Notes under the pieces: generated by a model
What the model was told of the DNA's origin: nothing
Seen by the model: only the letters and a program-made list of their open reading frames with translations
The model's database searches: none
Position numbers and translations under genes: made by a program
In this document: positions 19,612 through 29,440 of the stretch, one piece after another
Layout: each line of letters begins with the position of its first letter
How positions within the stretch are numbered: position 1 is the first letter of the stretch
From: Chara braunii
Taxonomy: Eukaryota > Streptophyta > Charophyceae > Charales > Characeae
DNA: 33,480 nucleotides
Assembly (NCBI GenBank): GCA_003427395.1
Contig: BFEA01000079.1
Span: 238,314-271,793 of the forward strand
Direction of reading: 5' to 3'

Positions 19612-19619
19612 ATCCGGAT
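19612..19619. repeat. 8-bp target-site duplication (right)
   Basis: ATCCGGAT, the partner of 18297-18304. Confidence 0.85.
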
Positions 19620-20466
19620 CATCCCCAACAATATCCAGACCTCCCAGGGTCCAAAGTACTGTGGCATGACCTTGCAGAATACCCCACGCTCTTGTCCCAG
19701 TTCTGAGGACTTGACCCAGACTCTGTCCCCTACCTGGAATATAGATGGGCGGCGGTGCTTGTTCTCAGATCCCATCATCGCCGCCTGTGCCCTGTGCATC
19801 TGCTCTAAAGCTTGCTGCATCAACTGTTCATATCGATATGCAAATTCTAGTGTACCAGGTGCAGCTATTGGCTGATTCTCAGGTAGTAGGGAGTCTAGAG
19901 GCAGTCTAGGCTTGAATGTCAGTAGCAGGCTGTTTGGACTCACCCATGTTGCTCTGTGCACAACATTGTTGTACAGGCTGGCAATGAGAGCCAGTTTCTC
20001 ATCCCAGTCCACCTGGTTGGGCTTAATGTAGTGCCTCAACATGTGTTGTACAGCGCGATTCAGCTGCTCTGCTTGCCCTTTTGCCTCTGGGTGGTTCCCG
20101 GAAGTCATCTGCAGCTGTGTACCCTGTTCTGCAGCTGCAGCCTTCCACAGTTCACTAGTAAATCGCACATCCCGGTCACTCACAATAGACTTTGGCAATC
20201 CAACATCCCAGACTCAGTTTTCCTTGAACAGCTTGTTTACGTACTCAGTCTTGGCTGTAGCAGGCATTGCGACTAGCCTCGCATACTTACTAAACCTATC
20301 CACAATGACATAGACATATCGTATTCCACTCTTGCTGGTGACCAGCGTGTCCATGAAGTCCATGGACAGGCTCTCACCGGGCCTTTCCAGTATTGGAAGG
20401 GGATTGAGAAGCCCAAGAGGGGCCTATGCATGTGGCTTGTCTCTCTGACATACCTGACAAGTTAAT
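19620..20466 (-). pseudogene. Ty3/gypsy integrase core (minus copy)
   Basis: On the minus strand the remnant begins at the CQVCQRDK half of the zinc-binding domain and runs through the rve core: SMDFMDTLVTSKSG, VIVDRFSKYARLVAM, IVSDRDVRFTSELW and HPEAKGQAEQLNR. Both Asp and the Glu of the D,D-E triad are visible. It continues into FQVGDRVWVKSSELGQE and MPQYFGPWEV, where the hAT-like element interrupts it. An in-frame TGA replaces a Trp codon just before the second Asp region (LFKEN, stop, VWDVGLPK). Upstream gag, RT and RNase H sequence is missing: at 20466 the homology ends and the plus-strand copy begins in the opposite orientation. Confidence 0.85.
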
Positions 20467-20836
20467 GATCCGGATGGGCCATCGTATGTAGTATGGATCC
20501 CTGGTCACCTTCGCACCTACCCTTTTTCACGCCTCTGAGCTCGCACCTTCCAAGGAAACTGATCAGTTTCCCCCTCGTCGCTCAATGCTGCCCCCAACCA
20601 TGGATGGAGAGGTTGACATCGACGACATCGTGGAACACAGAGAAATGCCAGTTCCAAGACCCACAGGCAGGAGACGTCCTTCTAAATCGAAACTGCAATA
20701 TTGCGTTCGGTTCAGACATCACACTGATCCAAAAGAGGACAGATGGTTTACACGGGAGGAGCTCATGTAGACCGCTCCACAAGTTGTCGCTCAGTATGAG
20801 AAGTCACTGCAGAAAGGAAAGCGCCCGATTGAGTGA
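20466..20836 (+). pseudogene. Ty3/gypsy integrase C-terminal region (plus copy)
   Basis: Starting at TGATCCGGAT, the plus strand reads through the PGHLRTYPFFTPL-like block to MLPPTMDGEVDIDDIVEHRE (20585 on) and YCVRFRHHTDPKEDRWFTRE, then a TAG stop at 20768, with the old reading frame continuing to a TGA at 20834-20836. The same protein tail lies on the minus strand at 17997-18296, so the two form an inverted pair. This copy is directly followed by its LTR. Confidence 0.85.
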
Positions 20837-20876
20837 TTGAACTTCTCAGAGGACTGTCAAAGTATGGAGGAGGAAA

Positions 20877-21806
20877 TGCGAGGCTCAAGGCCTCGATGAG
20901 CCCTACTGGGCCCTGTTTTCAGCAATATTGGCCGCCCTAAGTGAAGGCAGGCCTGACCAAGGACGAGAGGCCTATTTCGGGCTTTCCACGCAACTGGGAA
21001 ATTCAGGCAGTTGCGCAGCGCCAGTTGGTTGAGAGAACCCAGGCCCTGCCTTCCTTTTTCAAATGTATTTGAGGCAGGCCCTAGGCTAGACACGGGGCAT
21101 GTACTGCGCACAGGCCGCTGGCAGTTGGACATGGGTAACCACCCCAGGCCCTGTGTCTGATTCCCTTGGACCAGGGCTCAACCACTTGCGGCCTACCGGA
21201 AGCTTCAGGGCAGGGGCCCAGCGCAGCCAGGCAGCGCTCAGCAGGCACGCCACTTCCATATAGGAAACCGCCTGCCCCCGCATTCGGCATTGGGGCACTT
21301 GCTACATGCTGTGCAAGTGCTGGTGCGCTACTGGCAGGCAAGCACCCACTCGCTCACGGTCGAGCATGTTACACGCAGGCAGCCATAGCCGAGCTGCCCT
21401 GCGAGGTGCTGGATGGGGCGCATGGTGGTTCTTGGGTGCATGTGGCATCTGTGTGGGGGATCGAGGTTGTGAGTGAAGTGTGAGACATACCTGGTGCTTG
21501 AGGCGAATGGCATTGGCCAAGATCTGCTCGTACTTCAGGGAGCTGTTGACGTCACCAGCGGAAATAGGCTAGATAGGATCTGCCATTCGTAGTCTGGGCG
21601 CCGAGCGCCGGATAGGGAATCAACATTGGTTCATTGTTGATGATGATGAGACTATTCCAACATTGTCACTTGTGAGCTTTTGCTGTGCTTTTATTTGGTG
21701 GAGATCGAGTTGCAATTCTGCTTTTGGTTCGAGGTCACGACTATCTGGTTTCATGTGTATGATGCTGCTTCGTTTCTGGAATGCGCTATTGCTAATTTTC
21801 CTTGCA
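20877..21806 (+). mobile_element. Ty3/gypsy LTR (3' LTR of the plus copy)
   Basis: It starts TGCGAGGCTCAAGGCC after a purine-rich stretch (TATGGAGGAGGAAA) and ends ATTTTCCTTGCA. The start parallels TGCGAGGAACGAGCC at 23923, and CCCTAAGTGAAGGC and GCCAGTTGGTTGAG occur in the same order, so it is a diverged relative (930 bp against 1081 bp). Because integrase sequence precedes it, it is a 3' LTR. The open frames across it are incidental. Confidence 0.8.
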
Positions 21807-21874
21807 CAACTACCAACCAAAATAGTGTACAGGTATAAGCTGCGCGTTCTCGCTCCCCGGGAGGGTAAGAAATA

Positions 21875-22397
21875 CTAAGAATCTAGGAAGATTCTCACGC
21901 CCGGCCGGTCCTGCCCGACTGGGCACCCGGGCGTGACACCCGGGGGGGTCTGACGCCCGGCGCACCTGGGTGTGCAAGGGAAACAAAAAAAAAAAAAGAT
22001 TCTTTTTGTTGTTGTTGTTGTTTTCTGCACTCTCCCAGAGGACCCCAAATCCGGGCTCATTTCGTTTTTTTGCGAGTTGGCTGTCAAAAGGGGGGGAGGG
22101 GGGTACAAATTGGTTTTAAAGGGGCTAAAGGGGTCTAAAGGAGGGTACCTTTGTGTGATTCTGTTATTTCTTTTTATCTCCGATTCTGTGAGGAATTATA
22201 ATGTGACCCTCAGCCAAAGTCGTTTGTATTTCAATTCTACACAATACTTTTTTTTCCCCAGATTTTTTTTTTTTTTTGGGGGGGGGGNGGGGCTGCCTGG
22301 GACCCTGCCAGAGGGTCATGCCTGGCCGAGCACCCGGGCATGTACCTGGGCAGAAATTGGGTGCCTGGGCGCCTGGAAAAACAGCCTAGGTAAGAAT
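21875..22397. mobile_element. Small hAT-like inverted-repeat element (candidate)
   Basis: The element proper spans 21883-22389. The left end reads CTAGGAAGATTCTCACGCCC and the right end, inverted, CTAGGCTGTTTTTCCAGGCG, a weak match that shares CTAGG. The flanks CTAAGAAT (21875-21882) and GTAAGAAT (22390-22397) agree in 7 of 8 bases, consistent with an 8-bp target duplication. Inside are CACCCGGGC motifs near both ends and a T-run/G-run with one ambiguous base at 22288. No transposase is encoded. Confidence is limited by the poor terminal repeats. Confidence 0.5.
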
Positions 22398-23340
22398 GCA
22401 ATAAACTGCAGTTTCCCAGAGGGGCTGTATACTAACTCGTGTGCCTTTTGTGTTTTGTAGTTGTGAGCATGCCAGCTTGTGATCCCTGGATCTGCCAGTT
22501 GGTGAGTGTTTCCTTACTTTGTCTCTGCCGGGATTCGCTCTCAGGCCTTCTGTTTGGCAGTTTGTTTTTTTTCGGATCTTGCCAGGAATCGATCCCTGGC
22601 CTTCTTGCTTGCTGAGCTGTTATAGGGCAGCCGTTACTTTTTCCTTTGCTTTGGCTGCTACCTGAGCTTTGGGCCAACTTCCAGCCCAGGTACAGAGAGG
22701 CTGTAGGTTGGAGTCTCTTTGGGAAGTCGTAGGCGCAGGCAGTCCGTGGTAGGGAGAAGACTGTCGGGGCAGTCTAGGCAGAAAGCATAAGAGTCCAGCA
22801 CACAAGGAACTAGGTGTTCTTTTCTTGTTTTTGCTTTTCACTTCCTTGATAGGAGGTCGCGTACGAGCGCTGCTGTGAGGGTAGCAACAAGAGAGCAGTG
22901 GTTCTTCTTCTAAGCTGGAGGCCATAGCTGGGCCCTGTCCGTTCCATAGAAGGCAGCGCTGGGCTACAGGCCCTGAGTGCTGTTGGCACCTCCTCACTTT
23001 GTGTACTCGTTTGGGGTTGGAGCGATGCCATCTTCTTCCAAGTGGCAGCCGCATCTGCGGTTCCTCCTCAAGAGGGACTTCATCTTCTTCGACATTGCAA
23101 GTTGAACTTCTCTCCCCTCAGGGAGCACTGGCGCTGTACTTCTAGATGGGCACTGGGCTGGCATCTTCTGTAATTAGTGGACTGGTTCAGTGGTTGTTTC
23201 GGGGTATTGGTGCCGAGTGCTTGCTGCTACGACAGCCATAGCCAGGGTCACAAGGTGGCGAGGAGGAAGGGGAAGACTCCTGTAATTTCATGGAAGGCAA
23301 CTTCGTTGCGAATTCGAAAAGAAAAGACAAAACCATAAAG
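22398..23340. other. Gene-free stretch, likely BRR2 intron or intergenic
   Basis: A minus-strand frame of 144 codons (22620-23054) has no family resemblance. Two T-arm-like strings on the minus strand, at about 22531-22545 and 22585-22595 (GGATCGATTCC), each follow AGAAGGCC; they may be remnants of a tRNA-derived SINE. Confidence 0.4.
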
Positions 23341-23700
23341 ACTCAGGATCTAACACCATAATGAGAGACTACCTTCATGATTCGACCAAGTTCCAGAAAC
23401 TTTATAAAGCAATGGTAATTGATTATTTGAATTTGTAAAAACGCTATAAATAGAGAAATCAGAAACAAATCAAAAAGCTTAAAAAACAGATTGTTGGTCG
23501 AGGGTGGAACTAAATTTGTTGTCGAATATCTTCGGGGTGTTGTTCGATTGAGAGGAGGAGAGCAGGGGGAAATTAATAATTGTTTGAAAACAATTTCATT
23601 CAATTTCGTTTTAGTTTCGGCTTCCACTGTGTAATCTCTCTCCCTGGATTGGTGTGAATCTGCTCCCTTCAGTCCTCCTGTAATTGCAGATGTGTATGGG
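23340..23700 (-). mobile_element. Possible LTR remnant of another retrotransposon
   Basis: On the minus strand, AGAGAGAGATTACACAGTGG near 23640 leads to a region ending TCTCATTATGGTGTTAGATCC at about 23353-23373. This looks like an LTR end followed by a degenerate primer binding site (10 of 13 bases of the tRNA-Met type). No internal domain follows it. Weak evidence. Confidence 0.3.
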
Positions 23701-23918
23701 AACATTTGAATTCGGTTTTGGATTGGGAATCAATCGAGCACATAACAACTGCCTGGCTCTACCTAATCAGGTGGTGGTACTATGCTACCTGTTCAGACTG
23801 CCAATGGGACTTGGCATACTCGAATGGCTTTATTGCATGTTCGCAATTCATTGTGTCCCCTCATCTGATGCCATTGGGTGCGCATGTCCTGTGTCGTCTA
23901 TCAGAAGAGACATAGAAG

Positions 23919-23922
23919 TGAT
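23919..23922. repeat. 4-bp flanking repeat (left) of the complete Ty3/gypsy element
   Basis: TGAT here and TGAT at 32649-32652 flank the two LTRs. A fifth base differs (G against A), so a 5-bp target duplication with one change is also possible. Confidence 0.55.
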
Positions 23923-25003
23923 TGCGAGGAACGAGCCCTCACAAAGGCCCTTATCAGGCAAACACATGTTCTGGGCATAGGCCCCCAGCAAGCCAAGTGC
24001 CCACCCTAAGTGAAGGCGGGCCTGAATATTCATCAGAGGGCGAAATTCAACATTCTCATACATGGGTATTCAGGCTGTTGCAGCCCGCCAGTTGGTTGAG
24101 TGGACGCGTGAGCCTCATTAAGCTGCGTCGTACAGTTGGCCCAGGCCCTGGCAGTTGCGCCTGGGTACATACACACAACGCAGGGCCGATACATCATGAA
24201 GTGGCCATTGGCCTATGCAAAAGCAATACTGTCGACGCGCCTACCCCGGGGGCCTGCGCAAATGCAGCAATCTGCCCAAGTCCTGAGACTACAGGCCGTG
24301 CCCAACTGTGAAGGGCCCAAGCCCTCAACTGTAGTCTCGGGCCTGGGCGCAGGAACTGAGGCCCAACCGGAAGCTACTGGAAGCTTCCAGCCAGGCCACA
24401 CGCAGCATCCAGGAGGCTGCCACTTCGATATAGGAAGTAAGGCAGCCCAGGCCGGGTATTCAGGCCCACGTAGGCAATGCGGTCACGCTGCGCCACTGCG
24501 GCCAGGGCGCTGGCGGGGCACGTTGAGGTGAAGTGGGGCGCTGCAGGGCAGCGGTGCGCTGGCAGCCATAGCCGGGCTGCTGTGAGCTAGAGGGTAAGAG
24601 GGGGCGATCTGGTGGTCTTCAGGGAAGGAGGCGAGTGTGGGTAATCAAGGTCTGATAAGGGTGACGAGATACGTGCCTGGTGCATGAAGAGGTCGGCTAT
24701 GGTGTTGACATCATGTACATTGGTCTTCGAGAGTCGAAGTGAGCCTGTTGCGTGAACACAGCTGTATGTAGGATAGTCGAGTAGAGTAGGCCGGGCGCTG
24801 GTCGCCAGACAGAGAGGAGATACTTTGGATACTGTGTTGGTGTGGCCTGAGGGCTTGAACATTGGCTCATTACTTCATTGTATTGCTCTATTTGGATGGA
24901 TTCTCGGTGCAATTGTGCTCTCTGCTTGAACACGACTACTTGAGCATCTGTGTGATTTCGCACCTTGGTTTTCTGTATATCCTTCACACTCATATTCCTA
25001 GCA
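23923..25003 (+). repeat. 5' LTR
   Basis: Starts TGCGAGGAACGAGCC, ends CATATTCCTAGCA. Collinear with 31568-32648 without net length change. Confidence 0.9.
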
Positions 25004-25006
25004 ATT

Positions 25007-25018
25007 TGGTATCGGAGC
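25007..25018 (+). promoter_or_regulatory. Primer binding site, initiator tRNA-Met type
   Basis: TGGTATCGGAGC, three bases after the 5' LTR. It matches 11 of 12 bases of TGGTATCAGAGC, the complement of the initiator tRNA-Met 3' end used by many plant LTR retrotransposons. Confidence 0.85.
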
Positions 25019-25213
25019 TGGTTAGTGAGCGCCGCTTACCTGGCACTGGCGACATTGTTACTTGGTGCACTGATGATGCTTCATCTGCAGTAAGGACACT
25101 TTGGCGCTGGCTTGTTATAGCGGGGCCCAGGTAGAGGGGCCGACCGCTGGAAGGCTGTTGCAACAGCGTGGGAGCTGTGGCGACAGCGGGTGTATGTATG
25201 ATGATGAGAGCAC

Positions 25214-25300
25214 GCTGACATGCATTTTGGCTGAGGTGGCACTGCATTGCCTTGTGGGTGGTACCGAGGCTATTGACCGGTCATCAAAATGCATGTCAGC
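25214..25300 (+). repeat. 15-bp perfect inverted repeat in the leader
   Basis: Arms GCTGACATGCATTTT (25214-25228) and AAAATGCATGTCAGC (25286-25300), loop 57 nt. In the genomic RNA this would form a stable stem between primer site and gag, where retroelements commonly place packaging or dimerisation structures. That role is inference. Confidence 0.8.
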
Positions 25301-25372
25301 CCAATTGGTGAGAAATCTGTGGTTGGGAGTAGCTATCTCCAGGTACGTTGTCCCCATTCCTTATCTACCCTC

Positions 25373-25990
25373 TCAATCTCTTCTTACCGTGAGGAAGTGA
25401 GTCCAACCTTGAGTGTCCTCTCTTTGGTAACGAGTCGTGTGCGCTCTATCTTGAGAGACGACATTCTTCCCGGTGGCGCATCTGGCAGGAGAGGGCGGTG
25501 CCTCTGAAGGACCCTGGTCGAAGCACGGGTCACGGTCACCACACCAACCCATGGGAGTAGTACACGCAGGCCATGCTGCTTTGTCCTTTGAGGCTCTTTG
25601 CTGCGCTGATAGAAGGGGGGTGCGGACTGTCCAGTCCTGAGCTGACGCTCTCAGACCGTCTATAAATATTTCTGGTTGGGGTCTCACTGGCTGTGATCGT
25701 CGTCCTGATTGCGACGTCAAATAATTCCTGAGGACTCTCGGGGGCTGTCCTTAAATTGCCTCTTGATCAGCCATATCAGTCAGACGTAAGGCTTGTTGCA
25801 CGCGAGGGTAAATAATGGCCGGGCTGGTCATAAGCATACGCCTTGGGCACAGGGGTGGGCCGATATTGCACCACCTTAGACACCGCTGCTTGATGACGCT
25901 CACAGGTACGTTGGATACAGGGGAAGGGGATTCCAACTGAGGACTCAACTGTAACACACTATCATACCCATTGTGCATACATCTGCTCAC
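25373..25990 (-). other. Antisense open frame in the leader, one stop
   Basis: Read on the minus strand, one frame runs from an ATG at 25990 to 25373 (about 205 codons) interrupted only by a TAA at 25752. The first part contains MSRCMHNGYDSVLQLSPQLE, the second RQPQPEIFIDGLRASAQ-like text rich in Arg, Pro and Ser. I recognise no domain. Some plant Ty3/gypsy elements carry an extra antisense ORF, usually near the 3' LTR; here it is near the 5' LTR and inside the candidate intron. It may be chance. Confidence 0.35.
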
Positions 25991-26266
25991 ATTAGTTTTT
26001 TTTTTTTTTTATTACTTGGTTGACAGACTGCTGACACCTACCAGACAGCCAAGAGTAGGCCTGTAATCTACCATAGTCAGTTCTTCTCAAAGCTTGTGTA
26101 AGAGAACTAATCAGGATAGGAGTAGATTATGTGTACAGTCTGTGTACATGTTGTTGACACCGCTTGACCGGACATTATTTTATTTTATTTATTTTTAGAA
26201 CTGGTCAGACGCATGCTGCAGTAGGTCCCAGAGAGGACACTAGTACAGACAGCATCTGCCTAGCCG

Positions 26267-28110
26267 ATGAGTGGATCAGACAGCGGTGAAGGTACAGCTG
26301 ATGATAGGAAGCAGACACGGGATACCGTAGGATACCCGTAGTGCCCGTAGTGTTCCAGGTCCTACTACCAGGAGACGAGTGAAGACCAAGGGCCGAAGCT
26401 AGGGCCCGCAATCTAGAAACTGCAAGGGAAGCAGCAGCAGCTGAGGAGAGAGCTTTGGCAGCAGCAGCAGCCAGTGCGGTAGCCTCTGCAGCATTGTCTG
26501 CTGCAACCTCCCTCGGCATGCTGCAGGGATGGTCCCTCTCGCAGTCCAGCTCCTATACATCAGGATCCAGCTCCAGTCAGATGGCGGGCGTGCAGTCCAG
26601 CTCGCCACCTCCATGCACCCGGGAGCAGATGGAGCTCCAGCAAGTAGAGAGGATCCGCATAAAGCTATCGGAGGAACTCAGAAAAGCTACCGAAAGAGAA
26701 AAAGAAATTAGAAATAGAAGTGTTAAGACTAGAGAGTAGGGAGGCAGACAAAGCTGCATTAGAGGTGTTAGATGACTCAGGCCTTGACAACACAGCAAAG
26801 GTCTTCAAGGCGAGCATCCTGTCCCTGCACGCATACATGGAGAGCAAACTGGATGCAATCCAGGACACCCTGGACCAGATCCTGAATGCCATGCAAAGGC
26901 CAGGAATCCGGCCAGCAGCTTTGATATCGCTGCCATTCTCAGCGATGACAGGCCCCTATGCCCCTCAGTCTGGACCAGCACCACGGTACATCAACAGCAG
27001 CTCTACCTCAGACTGTTGCTTCTTCGTCTTCTGGTCCAGCAACTGGAGCTACACCACAGTCGCCACCTGTCCCGCCAGCGGGACAACAATTACCTTGGTA
27101 CCCCAAGACCCCCCTGAAACCACCTCCAACCTTCTCAGGAGCCACCTCCAACCTTCTCAGGAGATAAGAAGGATGAGGCTCTCGACACGCGGTAAAGAAC
27201 GGTGCCAGTGTGAGTGAGGGCAAAGAGGACATTGGTGATGCATCCTACTTAAGAGGGTTCAGCAGCTCACTGGTTGAACGGATTGATTGCCTCAAAGGGG
27301 TTCGGTAGGAACATGGGTTATTGGGCTCAGACTCACACCTTAGAAAGCTTTATGGATCTCGTGGAAGCACGTTGGCACAACCCTCAGCAGGCACAAATTG
27401 CCACTAAAGGGTTATTAAAGCTTGATGCTAGAAAGTACAAGTCAGTGCGAGAGCTGACAACAACCGTAGAGCGTCTGATTGTCATCCCAGGGGTGAAGTA
27501 CAATCCACAGGTCTTATTGACCATCTTCTTGAGATATCCTCCCACAGATATCAAGAATTTATTGGCCAGCGAGGCTCGATTAGAGTATCACACTTTTGAG
27601 ACCTTCAGCAAAAAGGCCCTAGACTTAGAGGCCACGCTGGGTGGTGCTAAACCCCCCCCTACGAACGGGAGAAAGAAGAAGACTCCGCAACAGTGGACGA
27701 AGAAGGGTAGTCGATTGATGATGGTTGATTCCGACGGGAATCAAACTGAGATCGACGATGTCTCAGACCTTGTGGAGAGTTCAAAATTAGACAGCGAGGA
27801 TAGTGCTGAGGGTAGCAACCTCGCCGCAGCAGTTAAGACTAAGGTAGGTGGCCGCGGCAAGGGCGATCAACAAAGGAGTCAGGGGCAAGCAGCCAACCCA
27901 AACAAAATAGCTGCTTCGGTTAGGGCCGGTTTCGATCAAGATGTGTGGCGGGACCGTTGGCAGCGTGGGGCTTGCATAAACTGCGGCAAGTATGGCCATC
28001 AACAGTTTAAGTGGAAGAACGCGAAGGTTGCACAAAAGATCCCGCCTAAGGGTGGGTATCCTTCTTCTCAGTCCGGAGACTCTACGAGCTCCAGATCGGG
28101 AAACACATAG
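26267..28110 (+). pseudogene. gag: gag (capsid/nucleocapsid polyprotein), frameshifted
   Basis: A likely start is the ATG at 26267 (MSGSDSGEGTADDRKQTRD), whose frame soon stops at a TAG. Homology continues in other frames through an Ala/Ser-rich stretch, a coiled-coil-like charged segment (REQMELQQVERIRIKLSEEL) with a frameshift at about 26720, the segment SKLDAIQDTLDQILNAM, and a Pro/Ser-rich linker. The capsid-like domain is open from 27274 to 28110 (SFMDLVEARWHNPQQAQIAT, RYPPTDIKNLLASEARLEYH). The zinc knuckle at 27973-28014 reads C-x2-C-x4-H-x4-W: the final Cys is replaced by Trp (TGG). A functional product would bind and package element RNA; this one is broken. The assignment rests on position, the knuckle and resemblance to retrotransposon gag. 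Confidence 0.8.
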
Positions 28111-28163
28111 GGCCAGTAGAAGTTATAGCGAAGACACATCCGGACCCAACTATACTTTGTACG

Positions 28164-28739
28164 TTGGATGTGTCTGAAGCCTTAGAGGACCTTCAAGGTG
28201 AGTGGTTTGCAAGGGACCCTCGTGACTCCTGGGTGGCACTAAGTCGAGGTCCTAGAGGGGAGCATTTCGTTGTGGAAGTTGGTGTGGGTGGCCGCAAGTG
28301 CGGTGCCTTCGTAGACATTGGCTCCACACGAAAATTCATAAGTCGTGACTGTGTTGAGAGGTTGCGCCTAAAGGAACGGGTGCAGCGCCTTAGTAGACCA
28401 GTAACATCTACTTTGGCCAACAAAGAGCGCATGATGGTGGAGGACTACGTAAAGGACTGGGTCTGCACTTTCTCCTACCCAGGAGGAGAGCTAAACCATA
28501 GAATATCATTCCTGGTGAACGACGATTTGCCATTTCAAATTGATATGTTGTTAGGAATGTACTACCTTGAGGTTGCCAAGCCCCAGTTTGACTGGGATAA
28601 GAAGGCGCTGAAGCAAGAGTTGACTAATGGGAGGACAGTTAGACTGGCTAAGTACAAAGCCAGTAGGCGTATGGGTGCTTATGTGAACCAGCGTTCTATA
28701 ACTATTACAAACAGAACCGAGAGGAAGGTATGTACCTAG
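28164..28739 (+). pseudogene. Retropepsin-like protease and linker, active site altered
   Basis: A 191-codon frame begins shortly after the gag stop, in a different frame. The catalytic segment CGAFVDIGSTRKFISRD is at about 28299-28349: the normal Asp-Ser/Thr-Gly is Asp-Ile-Gly here (GAC ATT GGC at 28314-28322), a change that removes the conserved hydroxyl residue. The flap and C-terminal part follow (FLVNDDLPFQIDMLLGMYYL, with the ILGM-like helix start). In Ty3/gypsy elements this aspartic protease matures Gag-Pol. The frame overlaps the following RT frame by 10 bp, which reflects a frameshift in a formerly continuous polyprotein rather than programmed overlap. Confidence 0.8.
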
Positions 28740-29440
28740 TCTACGTCTCTGAGAAAGAGGAGGCCGTTAAAACACCTCTAGAGATAGAGAATATCGTCGC
28801 TAAGTACGCTGATCTGTTCGAGGAGCCTAGAGTCGTAGACAGGGAGGTTGTCCATGCCATAGAAATCATCCCAGGTAGCAAGACACCTAAAGGGAGAATC
28901 TATAGCATGGCTCCGACCAACTTGGACGAGCTTCGGCAGCAACTAAAAGAGCTCACAGAGAAGGGTTGGATACGGCCTAGCACCTCCCCCTCTGGTTCAC
29001 CTGCACTTTTGTTCCAAAAAAAGGGGCAACACTAAGGACGTGAATTGATTATAGAGGCCTCAATGCCATCACCGTTAAGAATGCAGAGCCTCTACCATGC
29101 ATCGACGACCTATTGGATAGGGTGCAAGGATCTAAGTACTATACAAAGATAAGACTTAAAATTTGGCTACCATCAAATTGCCATAAGACCAGATGACCAG
29201 CACAAAACCGCATTTCAGACCAGGTACGATCTGTACGAGTTTGTGGTGATGCCCTTTGGCCTTTGCAATGCGTCGAGTACATTCCAGCACGCTATGAATA
29301 GGATCTTCCATGACTACTTAGATAAGTTCGTCGTCGTGTACCTCGATAACATATCTTTAGTAAGACTGTCGAGGAGCATGCTCAGCACGTAGACAAGATA
29401 CATTCACTCCTTTGACAGCATAAGTATAAGATAAACGCAG
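28730..29440 (+). pseudogene. Reverse transcriptase core, catalytic residues lost
   Basis: The N-terminal part (28730-29035) reads VVHAIEIIPGSKTPKGRIYS and STSPSGSPALLFQKKG. After frameshifts it continues with DYRGLNAIT-like residues at about 29048-29070, KIRLK then [34 protein letters not shown] and FVVVYLDNI. Three faults hit the active site: the first catalytic Asp is Arg (AGA at 29152-29154), a frameshift follows at 29161, and the YxDD box reads YLDN (29339-29350). A further frameshift and stop lie just after. The protein could not copy RNA. Motif order is standard for Ty3/gypsy RT. Confidence 0.88.

Larger units (their letters stand above)
25019..26266 (+). other. Long leader between primer binding site and gag
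   Basis: About 1.25 kb without a plus-strand gene. It contains a 15-bp inverted repeat (25214-25300), a strong splice donor string CCAG/GTACGT at 25339-25348 and a pyrimidine-rich acceptor string ending TTTTTAG at 26198, which would define an 856-nt intron. It also holds an antisense open frame and a T-run at 25995-26010. Confidence 0.5.

Noticed and set aside
22620-23054. 144-codon minus-strand gene
   Set aside because: No family resemblance, low-complexity Ser/Pro/Lys content, and no supporting splice or start context.
24136-24531. 131-codon frame conserved in both LTRs (also 31781-32176)
   Set aside because: Conservation is explained by LTR identity. No domain is recognisable, and the differences between the two copies do not favour synonymous positions as far as I can see.
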